Positions 19,591 to 30,321 of a stretch of DNA of 64,000 nucleotides are shown here, in pieces. The stretch's first letter is position 1; every line of letters starts with the position of its first letter. The stretch comes from Pseudalkalibacillus berkeleyi (lineage in GTDB: Bacteria; Bacillota; Bacilli; Bacillales; Fictibacillaceae): assembly GCF_021608225.1 (NCBI RefSeq), contig NZ_JAKIJS010000001.1, forward strand, positions 1,054,001-1,118,000. The letters run 5' to 3'. A program made the position numbers and the translations under genes. The notes beneath the pieces were generated by a model. That model ran no database searches. It worked only from the letters and a program-made list of their open reading frames with translations, and had not been told where the DNA came from.

Positions 19591-20855
19591 CAGAACATGA
19601 CCTCGAGAAGGATTTAACAGAAAAGACCAAATTAATAGAAGAAAAGATAAAGCCTATTCATGATGAAATTGAGCGTATTGAATTTAAGAATCAAGAGAAG
19701 GTATTATCTGCTTTTCGTAAACACCGTGTTAGTGATTTTCATTTTACTCCATCAACTGGATATGGATATGATGATACAGGTAGAGATGTATTAGAAAATG
19801 TCTATGCTGAAGTGTTTGGTGCGGACGATGCCATTGTTCGCCCTCATATCATTTCAGGTACTCACGCGATTTCTATTGCTTTATCTGGTGTGTTACGGCC
19901 GAATGATGAACTACTTTATATTACTGGGAAACCATATGATACATTGGAAGAAATTGTAGGTATCAGAGGTGATGGGAAAGGTTCACTTAAAGAATTTGGC
20001 ATTACCTATCAATCTGTAAATTTGACCGATGAAGGAAATATAAATTTTGAAGCGGTTCAAAACATGATTCATGAGAACACGAAAATGATCGGAATTCAAC
20101 GTTCTAAAGGTTATGCGGATCGACGATCTTTTACAATTAACGAAATAGAAAAAGCAATAACGTTCGTTAAGAGTATTAAACCCGATGTAATTGTATTTGT
20201 AGATAACTGTTATGGTGAGTTTGTTGAAGAAATGGAACCTACTCAAATTGGCGCAGATTTAATCGCAGGATCCTTAATAAAGAATCCAGGTGGCGGTCTA
20301 GCGAAAATAGGTGGTTACATAGCTGGAAGAGAAGACTTAATAGAGTTATGCGCTTACCGATTAACTTCCCCTGGTTTAGGGAAAGAAGCGGGAGCATCTT
20401 TGGATACACTATTGGACATGTACCAAGGGTTCTTTCTTGCGCCACATGTCGTGAGTCAATCACTGAAAGGGGCAGTTTTTACAGCGGCACTTATGGAGGA
20501 TTATGGCTTTGACACATCTCCAAAATGGAATGCAACTAGAACGGATCTAGTTCAATCGGTCAAATTTCACGATGCAAATTACATGATTCAATTCTGTCAG
20601 TCTATACAAAAGGCATCACCTGTAAATGCACATGTTGTACCGCATCCGAGCTATATGCCTGGATATGAAGATGATGTAATCATGGCAGCAGGCACATTTA
20701 TTCAAGGTTCGAGTATAGAGCTGTCGGCTGATGGACCGATTCGCGCACCGTTTGAAGCCTATGTTCAAGGAGGGCTCACCTATGCACATGTCAAAATTGC
20801 AGTACAATCAGCTCTTCAAGAGATATTGAAAAACGGTTTAAACAACGGAAAATAG
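19587..20855 (+). CDS. ynbB: PLP-dependent methionine gamma-lyase-like protein (YnbB)
   Basis: A 422 aa fold-type I PLP protein of the family also annotated as aluminium resistance protein. Visible are FTPSTGYGYDDTGRD near residue 55, VDNCYGEFVE (cofactor aspartate) around 210, and the lysine in GSLIKNPGGGLAKIGGYIAG around 230. Coupled to hflX by a four-base overlap, as in B. subtilis. The physiological substrate is not established; a carbon-sulfur lyase activity is inferred from the family. Confidence 0.88.
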   Translation: MTEHDLEKDLTEKTKLIEEKIKPIHDEIERIEFKNQEKVLSAFRKHRVSDFHFTPSTGYGYDDTGRDVLENVYAEVFGADDAIVRPHIISGTHAISIALSGVLRPNDELLYITGKPYDTLEEIVGIRGDGKGSLKEFGITYQSVNLTDEGNINFEAVQNMIHENTKMIGIQRSKGYADRRSFTINEIEKAITFVKSIKPDVIVFVDNCYGEFVEEMEPTQIGADLIAGSLIKNPGGGLAKIGGYIAGREDLIELCAYRLTSPGLGKEAGASLDTLLDMYQGFFLAPHVVSQSLKGAVFTAALMEDYGFDTSPKWNATRTDLVQSVKFHDANYMIQFCQSIQKASPVNAHVVPHPSYMPGYEDDVIMAAGTFIQGSSIELSADGPIRAPFEAYVQGGLTYAHVKIAVQSALQEILKNGLNNGK

Positions 20856-20865
20856 GGAAGTGTTT

Positions 20866-20899
20866 AAAGGAGTGTACTCAATCAGTCACTCCTTTTTTG
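20866..20899 (+). terminator. Terminator after ynbB
   Basis: Stem AAAGGAGTG / CACTCCTTT with a 12-base loop runs into TTTTTTG. Confidence 0.85.
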
Positions 20900-20915
20900 T
20901 ATGTATAAAATGCAA

Positions 20916-20967
20916 TGTTAGGTTTTCTTACATTAACTTGACACAAAAGCTAACATTCGCATATACT
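20916..20967 (+). promoter_or_regulatory. glnRA promoter with two GlnR/TnrA sites
   Basis: TGTTAGGTTTTCTTACA (20916-20932) is a perfect TGTNA-N7-TNACA GlnR/TnrA box directly upstream of a TTGACA -35 (20938-20943). A second site TGACACAAAAGCTAACA (20939-20955), one mismatch in the first half, overlaps the -35 and spacer. The -10 is TATACT (20962-20967). Two boxes, one upstream and one over the -35, match the known arrangement for nitrogen autoregulation of glnRA in B. subtilis. Confidence 0.88.
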
Positions 20968-20998
20968 GTTATTAATACATCAGAATGGAGGGACACAG

Positions 20999-21388
20999 AT
21001 GGGAGATCAAGTGAGAAGAAATATGCCTTTGTTTCCCATAGGGATCATAAAGCAATTGACTGAACTATCTGCTAGACAAGTCCGTTACTATGAAGAAAAT
21101 GGCTTGATAACTCCAGCTCGTTCTGAAGGTAACAGGAGATTGTTTTCATTTAACGACGTCGATCGATTGCTTGAGATCAAGTCCCTTCTAGAACGTGGTG
21201 TGAACCTAGCTGGTATACGTGAAATATTCGAAATGAAGGAACGAGGAATCTCTGTTCCTAACCTGCATTATAAGACAGAGCCTTCTGAGGGTGACATTCA
21301 TAAGAACCTGAAGAAAGAATTGTATCAAGCGGGTCGATTCGGCAAAACTTCACTTATACAAGGAGAATTATCACGTTTCTTTAATTGA
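20999..21388 (+). CDS. glnR: Nitrogen repressor GlnR (MerR family)
   Basis: MerR-type regulator of 129 aa: winged helix at residues 12-80 ([27 protein letters not shown] shape), then a short C-terminal tail that in this family senses feedback-inhibited glutamine synthetase. It represses glnRA in nitrogen excess through the two boxes upstream. GGAGGG precedes the ATG. Together with glnA it forms the classic two-gene operon. Confidence 0.95.
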   Translation: MGDQVRRNMPLFPIGIIKQLTELSARQVRYYEENGLITPARSEGNRRLFSFNDVDRLLEIKSLLERGVNLAGIREIFEMKERGISVPNLHYKTEPSEGDIHKNLKKELYQAGRFGKTSLIQGELSRFFN

Positions 21389-21448
21389 AGTCACATATTT
21401 TTGTGATAGCAAAGACATCTAATTACAAATTTAGGAGGAAAACAAAAC

Positions 21449-22786
21449 ATGGGTTCGAAATACTCTAAAGATCAAATCTTCAAAATGGTGAAAGAAGAAA
21501 ATGTACGATTCATCCGATTACAGTTCACGGACTTACTTGGAACAATCAAGAATGTTGAAATTCCTACTAGCCAGTTAGAAAAAGCGTTAGACAACAAAAT
21601 GATGTTTGATGGATCGTCTATTGAAGGATTCGTACGAATCGAAGAATCTGATATGTTGCTTTATCCGGATTTAGACACTTTTGTCGTCTTTCCTTGGACA
21701 TCTGAAAAAGGAAAGGTAGCAAGACTGATTTGTGATATTTATAACCCGGATATGACACCATTTGAAGGGGACCCACGAGCAAACCTTAAACGTATCCTAA
21801 AAGAAATGGAAGACCTCGGGTTTACTGATTTCAACATTGGACCTGAGCCTGAATTTTTCCTATTTAAGAACGACGAAAAGGGCGAGCCAACACTAGAGTT
21901 GAATGACAAAGGCGGATATTTTGACTTAGCCCCTACTGACCTTGGGGAAAATTGCCGTCGTGATATCGTCCTTGAACTTGAAGATATGGGCTTCGAAATT
22001 GAAGCATCACATCATGAGGTTGCACCAGGACAACACGAAATTGACTTTAAATATGCAGACGCAATTACAACTTGCGATAATATACAAACATTTAAATTAG
22101 CTGTAAAGACAATCGCACGGAAGCATGGGTTGCATGCGACGTTTATGCCTAAACCTTTATTTGGTGTAAATGGTTCAGGAATGCACGCAAACATGTCATT
22201 ATTCAAAGGCAAAGACAATGCTTTCTATGACGAAAACACTGACTCAAAACTAAGTGAGACGGCAATGCAGTTCCTAGCTGGTATTATTAAGCATGCTGAA
22301 GCATTTACTGCGATTACTAATCCAACAGTAAACTCATATAAGAGACTCGTACCTGGGTACGAAGCACCATGTTATGTTGCGTGGTCGATGCAAAATCGTA
22401 GTCCTCTTATTCGAATTCCTGCATCTAGAGGCGTAAGTACTCGTATCGAAGTACGAAGTGTTGACCCTGCAGCGAACCCGTATCTGGCGATGGCGGCAAT
22501 GTTAGCTGCTGGATTAGACGGCATTAAGAATAAGATGGAAGCGCCTAAACCGATTGACCGTAATATTTATGCAATGGATAAACCTGAACGTGAGGAAGCG
22601 GGCATTAGAGACCTTCCTGCAACTTTGAAAGACGCTTTAGAAATATTTAAGAAAAATGAAACAATGACAAAAGCTCTAGGCGACCATGCTACAGAACACT
22701 TTATTGAATTGAAGGAAATCGAGTGGGATATGTTCCGTACACAAGTACATCCATGGGAACGAGAACAATATATTCAACTTTACTAA
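21449..22786 (+). CDS. glnA: Glutamine synthetase type I
   Basis: Makes glutamine from glutamate, ammonia and ATP; in bacilli the feedback-inhibited form also controls GlnR and TnrA. The 445 aa length is that of the GSI-alpha subfamily without adenylylation. Visible are [10 protein letters not shown] near residue 50, the metal and glutamate motif GPEPEFFLF near 130, [11 protein letters not shown] near 240, and [13 protein letters not shown] near 315. GGAGG is well placed before the ATG. Confidence 0.98.
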   Translation: MGSKYSKDQIFKMVKEENVRFIRLQFTDLLGTIKNVEIPTSQLEKALDNKMMFDGSSIEGFVRIEESDMLLYPDLDTFVVFPWTSEKGKVARLICDIYNPDMTPFEGDPRANLKRILKEMEDLGFTDFNIGPEPEFFLFKNDEKGEPTLELNDKGGYFDLAPTDLGENCRRDIVLELEDMGFEIEASHHEVAPGQHEIDFKYADAITTCDNIQTFKLAVKTIARKHGLHATFMPKPLFGVNGSGMHANMSLFKGKDNAFYDENTDSKLSETAMQFLAGIIKHAEAFTAITNPTVNSYKRLVPGYEAPCYVAWSMQNRSPLIRIPASRGVSTRIEVRSVDPAANPYLAMAAMLAAGLDGIKNKMEAPKPIDRNIYAMDKPEREEAGIRDLPATLKDALEIFKKNETMTKALGDHATEHFIELKEIEWDMFRTQVHPWEREQYIQLY

Positions 22787-22824
22787 GAAAAAAAGCATTA
22801 TATACCTCGTATAAAGCTGAAAAT

Positions 22825-22856
22825 GAGGCCTCGGATTTCTCCGGGGTCTCTTTTTT
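22825..22856 (+). terminator. Terminator after glnA
   Basis: GAGGCCTCGGA / TCCGGGGTCTC pair with two G-T wobbles, followed by six T. Confidence 0.88.
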
Positions 22857-23010
22857 ATTCTTGTTCTAAAAATACTTTGTACTATTTAACTATTTTTTTA
22901 CCACGAATTTTCTAGTATAGTATAAAAGAGACATATTAATTCAAGAATTGACATAAATCTTTAGATTTTAAAAAATAAAATGTGTGAAAGTATCGAATGG
23001 GGGAAATAGG

Positions 23011-24357
23011 TTGAAAAAACAAGCCATTGCTGTTGTCGCTTCTACCAGTTTATTATTAGGTAGTCTTAGCTATTTAGGAGGGTATGAAGCCCACGCTGAA
23101 TCATTAAAGGATAAGATTAATGAGGTAAAAGAAAAAAGGGAAGAGAATAAATCTAAGCAACAAAAGGCAAAAGAAGAAATTGATAAAATTAGGCACAATC
23201 AAGCATTAATTGATGCTGAAATTAAAAAACTTGATCTCCAAATGGCCACAACAGAAGATCATATTGATAAGAAAGAAAAAGAAATATTAAAAACAAAAGA
23301 AGAAATTGACAAGCTCAAAGCAGAAATTGTCGTTTTAGAAAAAAGAATTGCTGAGCGGGATAAAATGTTAAAAGATCGCGTAACGTCAATGTACGAAAAC
23401 GGCGGTTCTGTTCAATACATAGAAGTATTACTAGGATCTCAAAGCTTTGGAGACTTCTTGGATCGAGTGTTCGCATTAAATGAAATCGCTGAACAAGACA
23501 AAGAAATTCTTGAAGCACATAAGGATGATAAGAAAAAACTTGAAGAAACGAAATTAAAGGTTGAGAACGAGTTAGAAGTCTTAAACAAGCAGAAGAAAGA
23601 ACTAGAAAGCTTGAAGGCGAGTTTGAAGCAAAAAGTAGATCGCAAAAATGCATTATTAGGCGATTTAAAAGAAGAAGAAAAGCATATGCATGAGGAGCTA
23701 GGCAAGTTAGAAGATTCAGCAGATCTGCTCCAAAAACAACAATCAGCTTTCGAAGCTGAGAAACGTCGACAAGAAGAGGCAGCACGTAGGGAAGCGGCTC
23801 GTAAAGCTGCAGAAGAAGCAGCTCGAAAGGCAGCAGCAGAAAAAGCCGCCGCTGAAGCAAAGGCTGCAAAAAAAGCTGAAGGATCTAAAAGCAGTTCTTC
23901 AAGTAGTAGCAGTAGTAATAACAATAGTAGTAGCAGTAAGCCTGTTTCATCACCTGTTGTTTCAAGTAGTATGTTCATCAAACCATCTGGCGGATATATA
24001 TCATCTGGGTATGGTCCAAGATGGGGAAGTCATCACCCAGGTATAGATATCGCAAGTGGTGGGACTGTCCCGGTCGTTGCATCAGCATCTGGCACAGTAA
24101 TTAAGTCTTATTACTCAAGTAGTTATGGAAATGTTATCTTTATTGCCCACTATCTCAATGGACAAACGTATACGACGGTATATGCACACTTAAGAAGTCG
24201 TAACGTTGGAAACGGTGCTACTGTTGAAAAGGGACAGCGAATTGGAATTATGGGGAATACAGGAAGATCGACTGGACAGCATTTACATTTTGAAATTCAT
24301 AAAGGTCAATGGAATATCAACAAATCCAATGCGATTAATCCAAGAAAATTCTTTTAA
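23011..24357 (+). CDS. Secreted coiled-coil M23 peptidase (cell-wall hydrolase)
   Basis: Signal peptide at residues 1-29 (cleavage likely after AHA), then a long coiled coil (about 30-260) rich in Lys/Glu with a PcsB/CwlO-like segment, an alanine-rich stretch (REAARKAAEEAARKAA), a serine/asparagine linker, and a LytM/M23 domain at the C-terminus. Zinc and catalytic residues are complete: HHPGIDIA (H...D) and QHLHFEIH (HxH). This layout is that of EnvC/CwlO-type hydrolases activated at the membrane, probably by FtsEX, though no ftsEX is present here. The TTG at 23011 with TGGGGGAAATAGG is preferred over the upstream GTG because it gives a clean signal peptide. Confidence 0.88.
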   Translation: MKKQAIAVVASTSLLLGSLSYLGGYEAHAESLKDKINEVKEKREENKSKQQKAKEEIDKIRHNQALIDAEIKKLDLQMATTEDHIDKKEKEILKTKEEIDKLKAEIVVLEKRIAERDKMLKDRVTSMYENGGSVQYIEVLLGSQSFGDFLDRVFALNEIAEQDKEILEAHKDDKKKLEETKLKVENELEVLNKQKKELESLKASLKQKVDRKNALLGDLKEEEKHMHEELGKLEDSADLLQKQQSAFEAEKRRQEEAARREAARKAAEEAARKAAAEKAAAEAKAAKKAEGSKSSSSSSSSSNNNSSSSKPVSSPVVSSSMFIKPSGGYISSGYGPRWGSHHPGIDIASGGTVPVVASASGTVIKSYYSSSYGNVIFIAHYLNGQTYTTVYAHLRSRNVGNGATVEKGQRIGIMGNTGRSTGQHLHFEIHKGQWNINKSNAINPRKFF

Positions 24358-24450
24358 TAGAAGGCTCATCTCTAATAGCTATTGCCTTTAGTTGATCATT
24401 TCAACAACTTTGTACAAGAACAACCAAAAGAAAGCCAAATAGTAAGAACG

Positions 24451-24499
24451 AAAGCCGAGCACCCAAGGATCTATTTTTCCTTCGGAGCTCGGCTTTTTG
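24451..24499 (+). terminator. Terminator after the M23 peptidase gene
   Basis: Stem AAAGCCGAGC / GCTCGGCTTT with a 26-base loop and a T tract. Confidence 0.8.
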
Positions 24500-24520
24500 T
24501 TATCAATTCATTTTTCAAAA

Positions 24521-24548
24521 TAAAAAGCTTACCGATTACTCGATAAGC
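24521..24548 (-). terminator. Terminator of lexA
   Basis: Read on the minus strand: GCTTATCG / CGGTAAGC (one wobble), then a TTTTTA tract. It lies just beyond the lexA stop. Confidence 0.78.
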
Positions 24549-24568
24549 AGTAGCTTTGAAAATGATGT

Positions 24569-25186
24569 TTAATGGATGGTTCGGTAGACGCCTATCACTT
24601 TTCCTAGTATCGAAACATGATTGAGTATAATCGGTTCTAAAGAAGCATTTTCAGGCTGCAATCGAATAAAGTCTTTTTCTTTAAAGAATCGCTTTACAGT
24701 TGCTTCGTCCTCTTCAGTCATTGCGACGACAATATCTCCGTTGTTTGCAGATTGTTGTTGTTTAACAATAACCATGTCGCCGTCATAGATTCCAGCCTCT
24801 ATCATACTATCACCCTGGACAACTAATGCGAATACATTCTCATCTCCAACCATATGATCTGGTAGAGGGAAGTATTCTTCTATGTTCTCTATTGCAGTAA
24901 TAGGCTGACCAGCCGTTACTTTACCGATTACAGGTACGTTAATAGATTCGCTCTTTGGAATTGTTGCATCCATATCATCTGTAATGACTTCAATCGCTCT
25001 CGGTTTAGTAGGGTCCCTTCTAATCAGGCCTTTTTTTTCTAGACGAGATAGGTGCCCATGAACCGTTGAACTTGAAGCAAGGCCGACAGCCTCACCGATT
25101 TCACGGACAGAAGGGGGATAACCTTTATGCTTCACTTCAAACTTTATGTAATTCAATATGTCTTGCTGTCGTCGTGATAATTTCAT
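24569..25186 (-). CDS. lexA: SOS repressor LexA
   Basis: 205 aa repressor: N-terminal winged helix ([24 protein letters not shown]), Ala92-Gly93 self-cleavage site (VTAGQPI), catalytic Ser127 (QGDSMI) and Lys165 (ATVKRFF). RecA filaments trigger self-cleavage and open the SOS regulon. The start at 25186 is chosen because the ribosome site TTGAGGTGG stands just before it and the protein then aligns with LexA; the longer open frame upstream reads through the operators. It is divergent from yneA, as in B. subtilis. Confidence 0.97.
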   Translation of the reverse strand: MKLSRRQQDILNYIKFEVKHKGYPPSVREIGEAVGLASSSTVHGHLSRLEKKGLIRRDPTKPRAIEVITDDMDATIPKSESINVPVIGKVTAGQPITAIENIEEYFPLPDHMVGDENVFALVVQGDSMIEAGIYDGDMVIVKQQQSANNGDIVVAMTEEDEATVKRFFKEKDFIRLQPENASLEPIILNHVSILGKVIGVYRTIH

Positions 25187-25224
25187 TCTGTCCACCTCAA
25201 TTCTCCTCGATTGTTGCATTAAGT

Positions 25225-25300
25225 ATAACATGTGTTCGGCGAACATACAAACATAAGTTCGAGAAAAACAGTTGACAAGAACGAGTGTTCTTATTACAAT
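25225..25300. promoter_or_regulatory. lexA-yneA intergenic region with three LexA boxes and the yneA promoter
   Basis: Three copies of the B. subtilis-type box CGAAC-N4-GTTYG: on the minus strand CGAACACATGTTAT (25225-25238) and CGAACTTATGTTTG (25248-25261), and on the plus strand AGAACGAGTGTTCT (25278-25291). The last fills the 17-bp spacer of a strong yneA promoter, TTGACA (25272-25277) and TACAAT (25295-25300). LexA bound there would shut yneA, and the other two would autoregulate lexA. Confidence 0.87.
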
Positions 25301-25344
25301 AATATTAGCAAATGAGAACAAATATTCGTATTGGGGGAATTAAA

Positions 25345-25653
25345 ATGAAAATGAGAAGACAAGGCGGTTGGTCTTTTGTTATCGTATTAATTATTATCGT
25401 ATCAGTAATGGGAAGTTACTCATTGGTGAAGGCGAACTCTGATAGTAAGATCGAATATTTGAACGTTAAGATCGAACAAGGGGATACATTATGGGGACTT
25501 TCTACTAAATATAAAGAAAATCATACGTACACTACTGATGGGTTTGTAAAGTGGGTTGAAAGTACAAATGGTGTACAAGCCGATAGTCTACAACCTGGCG
25601 ATACTGTAAAGATTCCGGTGGAACGCCAAATCATACAAGTTGCCTCTAAATAA
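25345..25653 (+). CDS. yneA: Cell division suppressor YneA
   Basis: SOS-induced septation inhibitor of 102 aa with one N-terminal membrane segment (WSFVIVLIIIVSVMGSYSLV) and an extracytoplasmic LysM domain (IEQGDTLWGLSTKY to LQPGDTVKIPV). It is exported and delays division during DNA damage. The ATG at 25345 is preferred because GGGGGAA is properly spaced; the earlier in-frame ATG has none. Its promoter carries a LexA box. Confidence 0.93.
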   Translation: MKMRRQGGWSFVIVLIIIVSVMGSYSLVKANSDSKIEYLNVKIEQGDTLWGLSTKYKENHTYTTDGFVKWVESTNGVQADSLQPGDTVKIPVERQIIQVASK

Positions 25654-25680
25654 TAGAGAGAAATGAGATTGAAGGGGTAA

Positions 25681-26337
<657 letters not shown>

Positions 26338-26397
26338 AAATATCAATAAGAATACGTTACACTATGGAAATGAATCTTGTTAAAGGAGTTTGGCGAT

Positions 26398-26625
26398 ATG
26401 CTATCACAACAAAAAATAGATCGGATTAACGAACTCGCTCGTAAAGCAAAAGGAGAGGGTTTAAATCCAAAGGAAAAAGAAGAACAGAAGAAGTTGCGAT
26501 CTGAATATTTAAAAGCCTTCCGTGGTGGATTTAAGAACCAATTGAAATCGATTAAAGTTGTCGATCCTGAAGGAACTGATGTAACCCCGGAAAAATTGAA
26601 GGAAGAAAAAAGACGCAAACAATAG
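26398..26625 (+). CDS. ynzC: SOS operon small protein YnzC (DUF896)
   Basis: 75 aa, highly charged helical protein of the DUF896 family (MLSQQKIDRINELARKAK, LNPKEKEEQKKLRSEYLKAF). Function unknown; last gene of the LexA-controlled yneA operon. The ATG at 26398 is chosen for its AAAGGAG site; an upstream in-frame TTG has none. Confidence 0.92.
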   Translation: MLSQQKIDRINELARKAKGEGLNPKEKEEQKKLRSEYLKAFRGGFKNQLKSIKVVDPEGTDVTPEKLKEEKRRKQ

Positions 26626-26629
26626 TGTG

Positions 26630-26668
26630 CAAGCCCGAAATGATATTTTTTTCATTTCGGGCTTGTCT
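26630..26668 (+). terminator. Terminator of the yneA-yneB-ynzC operon
   Basis: A perfect 14-bp stem CAAGCCCGAAATGA / TCATTTCGGGCTTG with a T-rich loop. Confidence 0.88.
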
Positions 26669-26735
26669 TTGTATTGCATCAGTCGATAACTCTGCTATAC
26701 TGTTGTATAACAACTATGGGGGAGTGGTTTATTTG

Positions 26736-27014
26736 ATGTTCTCAATCACAAGTCCTGTCGTAAAACTGTATAAAGATGAGTTGGGATTAAAACAAGGCGA
26801 TGGTTTGCAACTATTTTGCAGATACGCGGGGAGTGAATCCGGGCTTTGCATAGGTGTAGAAAAGGGTAAGCCTACTGAAGAGGACTATGTGCAAGAAATT
26901 GATGGTATTCATTTCTATGTTAAACCACATGAAGTATGGTTTGTTGAGAAAATGTCAATGGACTACGATGATATAGATGAACAATTTACAATTAATTTAC
27001 CGAGTATAGCATAA
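26736..27014 (+). CDS. HesB-like (YneR-type) protein
   Basis: A 92 aa protein of the small HesB/YneR group within the A-type iron-sulfur scaffold superfamily (FSITSPVVKLYKDELGL, GDGLQLFCRYAG, IHFYVKPHEVWFVEK). The C-terminal CxC of true IscA proteins is absent, so an Fe-S scaffold role is doubtful. A second member, YneR, is encoded at 61.9 kb on the other strand. The ATG at 26736 follows GGGGGAG; a TTG one codon earlier is possible. Confidence 0.75.
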   Translation: MFSITSPVVKLYKDELGLKQGDGLQLFCRYAGSESGLCIGVEKGKPTEEDYVQEIDGIHFYVKPHEVWFVEKMSMDYDDIDEQFTINLPSIA

Positions 27015-27018
27015 TATG

Positions 27019-27056
27019 AATCGCCTGTACCATAACTGGTCAGGCGATTTTCATTT
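27019..27056 (+). terminator. Terminator after the HesB-like gene
   Basis: AATCGCCTG-T-ACC / GGT-CAGGCGATT stem followed by TTTCATTT. Confidence 0.8.
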
Positions 27057-27203
27057 GTCTCAATAAACAACCTACATCATAAGCACTTTAGGCATTGACC
27101 TAATTTTTCGACTATTTCATGTGTACCTTGTGAATTTTCACATGAGGGTATATCATGGTTATGGAATGATAGAATAAGGGTGTACAAAGAAAGGATGATC
27201 GTC

Positions 27204-29201
27204 GTGTCAACTTCAATTGAGCAATTATCAATAAACACAATTCGAACATTATCAATTGATAGTGTAGAGAAAGCTAATTCTGGGCATCCGGGGATGCCGA
27301 TGGGTGCAGCTCCGATGGCTTATCAGCTTTGGAGTAAGCATATGAGTCATAACCCTTCCAATCCTGATTGGTTTAACCGTGACCGGTTCGTACTTTCTGC
27401 TGGGCATGGGTCCATGTTATTATACAGCCTCTTGCATCTCTTCGGGTATGATGTATCTCTTGAGGATTTACAAAATTTCCGTCAATGGGAAAGTAAAACG
27501 CCTGGACACCCAGAGTATGGTGATACTCCCGGAGTAGAAGCGACTACAGGTCCATTAGGACAAGGTGTTGCAATGTCTGTTGGAATGGCAATGGCTGAAA
27601 GACATCTTGCAGCTACATATAACCGTGACGACTATAACATTATCGATCATTATACGTACAGCATTTGTGGTGACGGTGACTTGATGGAAGGTGTTTCATC
27701 TGAAGCTGCATCATTAGCTGCTCATTTACGCCTAGGTCGTTTAATTGTCATGTATGATTCTAATGACATTTCTCTTGATGGAGATCTTCATATGTCGTTT
27801 TCTGAAGATGTACAAAAACGTTTTGAAGCATATGGATGGCAAGTCCTATATGTAGAAGACGGAACAGATTTGGATACATTAGATAAAGCAATTGCTGAGG
27901 CAAAAGCGAATACAGAACGTCCGACATTGATTGAAGTCAAAACCGTAATTGGCCACGGATCTCCTAATAAATCAGGAAAGTCAGCCTCTCACGGTGCACC
28001 ACTAGGCTCTGATGAAGTTAAAATGACGAAAGAATCATATGAATGGTCATTTGAAGGAGACTTTCATGTACCAAATGAAGTGCGAGATCACTTCAACGTA
28101 TTAAAAGAGGCTGGTGCAGAAAAAGAACAGAAATGGAATGACCTTTTCAAGTCATACCAAGAAGCTTACCCTGAACTAGCAACACAATTATTGAGTGCGA
28201 TTAAAGGTGAATTACCTTCTGGTTGGGACCAAGCCCTTCCTCAATATAAAGCTGGAGAAGATAAGCTTGCGACACGTGCTTCATCTGGGGAAACTTTAAA
28301 TGCAATCGCTAATAGTGTTCCTCAATTGTTTGGTGGATCTGCTGACTTGGCTGGATCGAACAAAACGATGTTGAAAGACAAAGGTACGTTTTCTCGTAAC
28401 GACTATAGCGGTCGAAACATTTGGTTTGGTGTACGAGAATTTGCAATGGCAGCTGCATTAAACGGTATGCAGCTTCATGGAGGCTTGAAGGTTTATGGAG
28501 GAACGTTCTTCGTGTTCTCAGACTATCTTCGCCCAGCAATGCGATTATCTGCACTAATGGGATTACCGGTTACGTATGTTCTTACACACGATTCAATAGC
28601 GGTAGGTGAAGACGGACCAACCCATGAACCAGTTGAGCAACTTTCATCTTTACGTGCTATGCCTAACTTAGGGATAATGCGTCCTGCAGATGGTACGGAA
28701 ACAGTAGCAGCTTGGAAAATCGCTTTGGAAAGCGAATCTAAACCAACAGCACTTGTGTTGACTCGCCAAGGGTTACCTACTCTTGAGGGAACAAGCGAAG
28801 AAGGTGTTCGTAAAGGTGCCTATGTAGTTTCTTCAGTAGATCATGGACCTGCTGATGTAATGTTACTTGCTTCAGGCTCTGAGGTTTCACTTGCCGTCAA
28901 TGCAAAAGAAGAGCTTGCAAAGCAAGGTATTAACGCTTCAGTTGTTAGTATGCCTTCATGGGATCGTTTTGAGGAACAGCCTCAAGATTATAAAGAAAGC
29001 GTACTACCAAAAGCAGTCAAGAAGCGTCTTGCAATTGAAATGGGAGCTACTCACGGTTGGCACAAATACACAGGAGACGAAGGTGATGTACTAGGTATTG
29101 ATCGATTTGGTGCATCAGCTCCTGGTGAAACGGTAATGAAAGAATATGGATTTACTGTTGAAAATGTCGTAGCCAACGTTAAAGCATTATTAAACAAATA
29201 A
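27204..29201 (+). CDS. tkt: Transketolase
   Basis: Thiamine-diphosphate enzyme moving two-carbon units in the pentose phosphate pathway. Visible are [13 protein letters not shown] near residue 25, the ThDP/Mg motif [14 protein letters not shown] near residue 155, and [16 protein letters not shown] near residue 470. 665 aa from the GTG at 27204, chosen because AAAGGATGA stands 6 bases before it; the longer open frame from 27180 has no ribosome site. It precedes sirA and yneF as in B. subtilis. Confidence 0.96.
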   Translation: MSTSIEQLSINTIRTLSIDSVEKANSGHPGMPMGAAPMAYQLWSKHMSHNPSNPDWFNRDRFVLSAGHGSMLLYSLLHLFGYDVSLEDLQNFRQWESKTPGHPEYGDTPGVEATTGPLGQGVAMSVGMAMAERHLAATYNRDDYNIIDHYTYSICGDGDLMEGVSSEAASLAAHLRLGRLIVMYDSNDISLDGDLHMSFSEDVQKRFEAYGWQVLYVEDGTDLDTLDKAIAEAKANTERPTLIEVKTVIGHGSPNKSGKSASHGAPLGSDEVKMTKESYEWSFEGDFHVPNEVRDHFNVLKEAGAEKEQKWNDLFKSYQEAYPELATQLLSAIKGELPSGWDQALPQYKAGEDKLATRASSGETLNAIANSVPQLFGGSADLAGSNKTMLKDKGTFSRNDYSGRNIWFGVREFAMAAALNGMQLHGGLKVYGGTFFVFSDYLRPAMRLSALMGLPVTYVLTHDSIAVGEDGPTHEPVEQLSSLRAMPNLGIMRPADGTETVAAWKIALESESKPTALVLTRQGLPTLEGTSEEGVRKGAYVVSSVDHGPADVMLLASGSEVSLAVNAKEELAKQGINASVVSMPSWDRFEEQPQDYKESVLPKAVKKRLAIEMGATHGWHKYTGDEGDVLGIDRFGASAPGETVMKEYGFTVENVVANVKALLNK

Positions 29202-29218
29202 GATCGCAAAATAGGCTG

Positions 29219-29254
29219 ACGCACACTCATATTTCAGACGAGTGTGCGTTTTCC
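29219..29254 (+). terminator. Terminator after tkt
   Basis: Perfect stem ACGCACACTC / GAGTGTGCGT followed by TTTTCC. Confidence 0.85.
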
Positions 29255-29371
29255 TTTCTTGTTCGATTTATTCGACAAAAGAAGTCATCCTTAAACTACA
29301 TATATTGACAGTACTTTAATAGTGTGTTCGATATACTAAATGGATAAGAATGTATATCGGAGTGAGGATGG

Positions 29372-29812
29372 ATGCGGAAATATGATATTTATTTGTTGGA
29401 GAAAGAAGTAGCTTATCATTATTATGGAAGAGAACAAGTTTTGTATCACTTCTTTGTTGAAGCTGTGCAGCCTGTGCCGGCATTGATACATACAATTGAT
29501 AAGCAGCTTCATTATATTACTCAAGTGATTCCGAAAGTAGTTTTTGAATTTGAACTGAAAAAGATTGATTCATACAGGATGAGATATAACCTAAAGAAGG
29601 AAAGTCGCAAGTTAATGCTATCATCAGAACATAGCATGGTGATTTTAGAGAAAAAAGAGAGGAAATTAACATTAATCTCAACAGGAAATTTCGAGGCAGA
29701 AACGCTTCTTTTTGAACACTTGAGAAATGTAGAGAATACATTCATCGCTATAAATATTGAAGGGAATAGTATCGGTTGGTTAAGTCCAATTAAACAAGCT
29801 CATTATATTTAG
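29372..29812 (+). CDS. sirA: Sporulation inhibitor of replication SirA (YneE)
   Basis: 146 aa protein (MRKYDIYLLEKEVAYHYYGRE, IGWLSPIKQAHYI). SirA binds DnaA domain I and stops new rounds of replication in cells entering sporulation. Length and the tkt-sirA-yneF order match B. subtilis. The N-terminal YDIYLLEKEVAYHYYGRE is the most diagnostic stretch. It is of interest beside the DnaA-box cluster at 40.6 kb in the same window. Confidence 0.88.
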   Translation: MRKYDIYLLEKEVAYHYYGREQVLYHFFVEAVQPVPALIHTIDKQLHYITQVIPKVVFEFELKKIDSYRMRYNLKKESRKLMLSSEHSMVILEKKERKLTLISTGNFEAETLLFEHLRNVENTFIAINIEGNSIGWLSPIKQAHYI

Positions 29813-29927
29813 TCCAAACAGATACCGCATGTTTGACAAAAAAAGAAAAATTCTTATGGATATATTGAGTTTGAATCCAAATTTATAGTACACTAGTTCT
29901 AGACAACCAGAAGGGAGAAATATAAGC

Positions 29928-30143
29928 ATGGATTGGATGTTAGTAATTGTGGGCTTGATCGCCTTGCTTGCTGGAGCGGCGATTGGCTTTTTTATCGCTC
30001 GCAAATATATGATGAGTTATTTAAAGAAAAATCCACCTATTAACGAAAATATGTTACGTGTAATGATGATGCAAATGGGACAAAAGCCATCACAGAAGAA
30101 AATTAATCAAATGATGAAGGCAATGCAAAATCAAATGAAATAG
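29928..30143 (+). CDS. yneF: UPF0154 membrane protein YneF
   Basis: 71 aa protein with one N-terminal membrane helix ([25 protein letters not shown]) and a basic cytoplasmic tail ([24 protein letters not shown]), the UPF0154 pattern. Function unknown. GAAGGGAG precedes the ATG. Confidence 0.93.
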   Translation: MDWMLVIVGLIALLAGAAIGFFIARKYMMSYLKKNPPINENMLRVMMMQMGQKPSQKKINQMMKAMQNQMK

Positions 30144-30152
30144 ATGGTGGAC

Positions 30153-30182
30153 AAGCACTCACTCAGATTGAGTGCTTTTTTT
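30153..30182 (+). terminator. Terminator after yneF
   Basis: AAGCACTCA / TGAGTGCTT stem followed by a run of seven T. Confidence 0.88.
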
Positions 30183-30321
30183 ATACTTAAGGAAAGCATA
30201 CCCTTTCTAATTGAACTCGATTTTTGCGTAGTTTTTTATAGTATAAGAGTTTATAAAGAGTATAATATGAAAAGCTAGTATAATGTAAGATAAATGATAT
30301 GTTACAGAGGGATTTGATTAC

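Noticed and set aside
22984-23010. GTG start of the M23 peptidase at 22984
   Set aside because: The TTG at 23011 gives a proper signal peptide and a better ribosome site.
23315-23981. Long minus-strand frames opposite the M23 peptidase gene
   Set aside because: Low-complexity leucine/serine mirrors of the coiled coil and serine linker; no ribosome sites.
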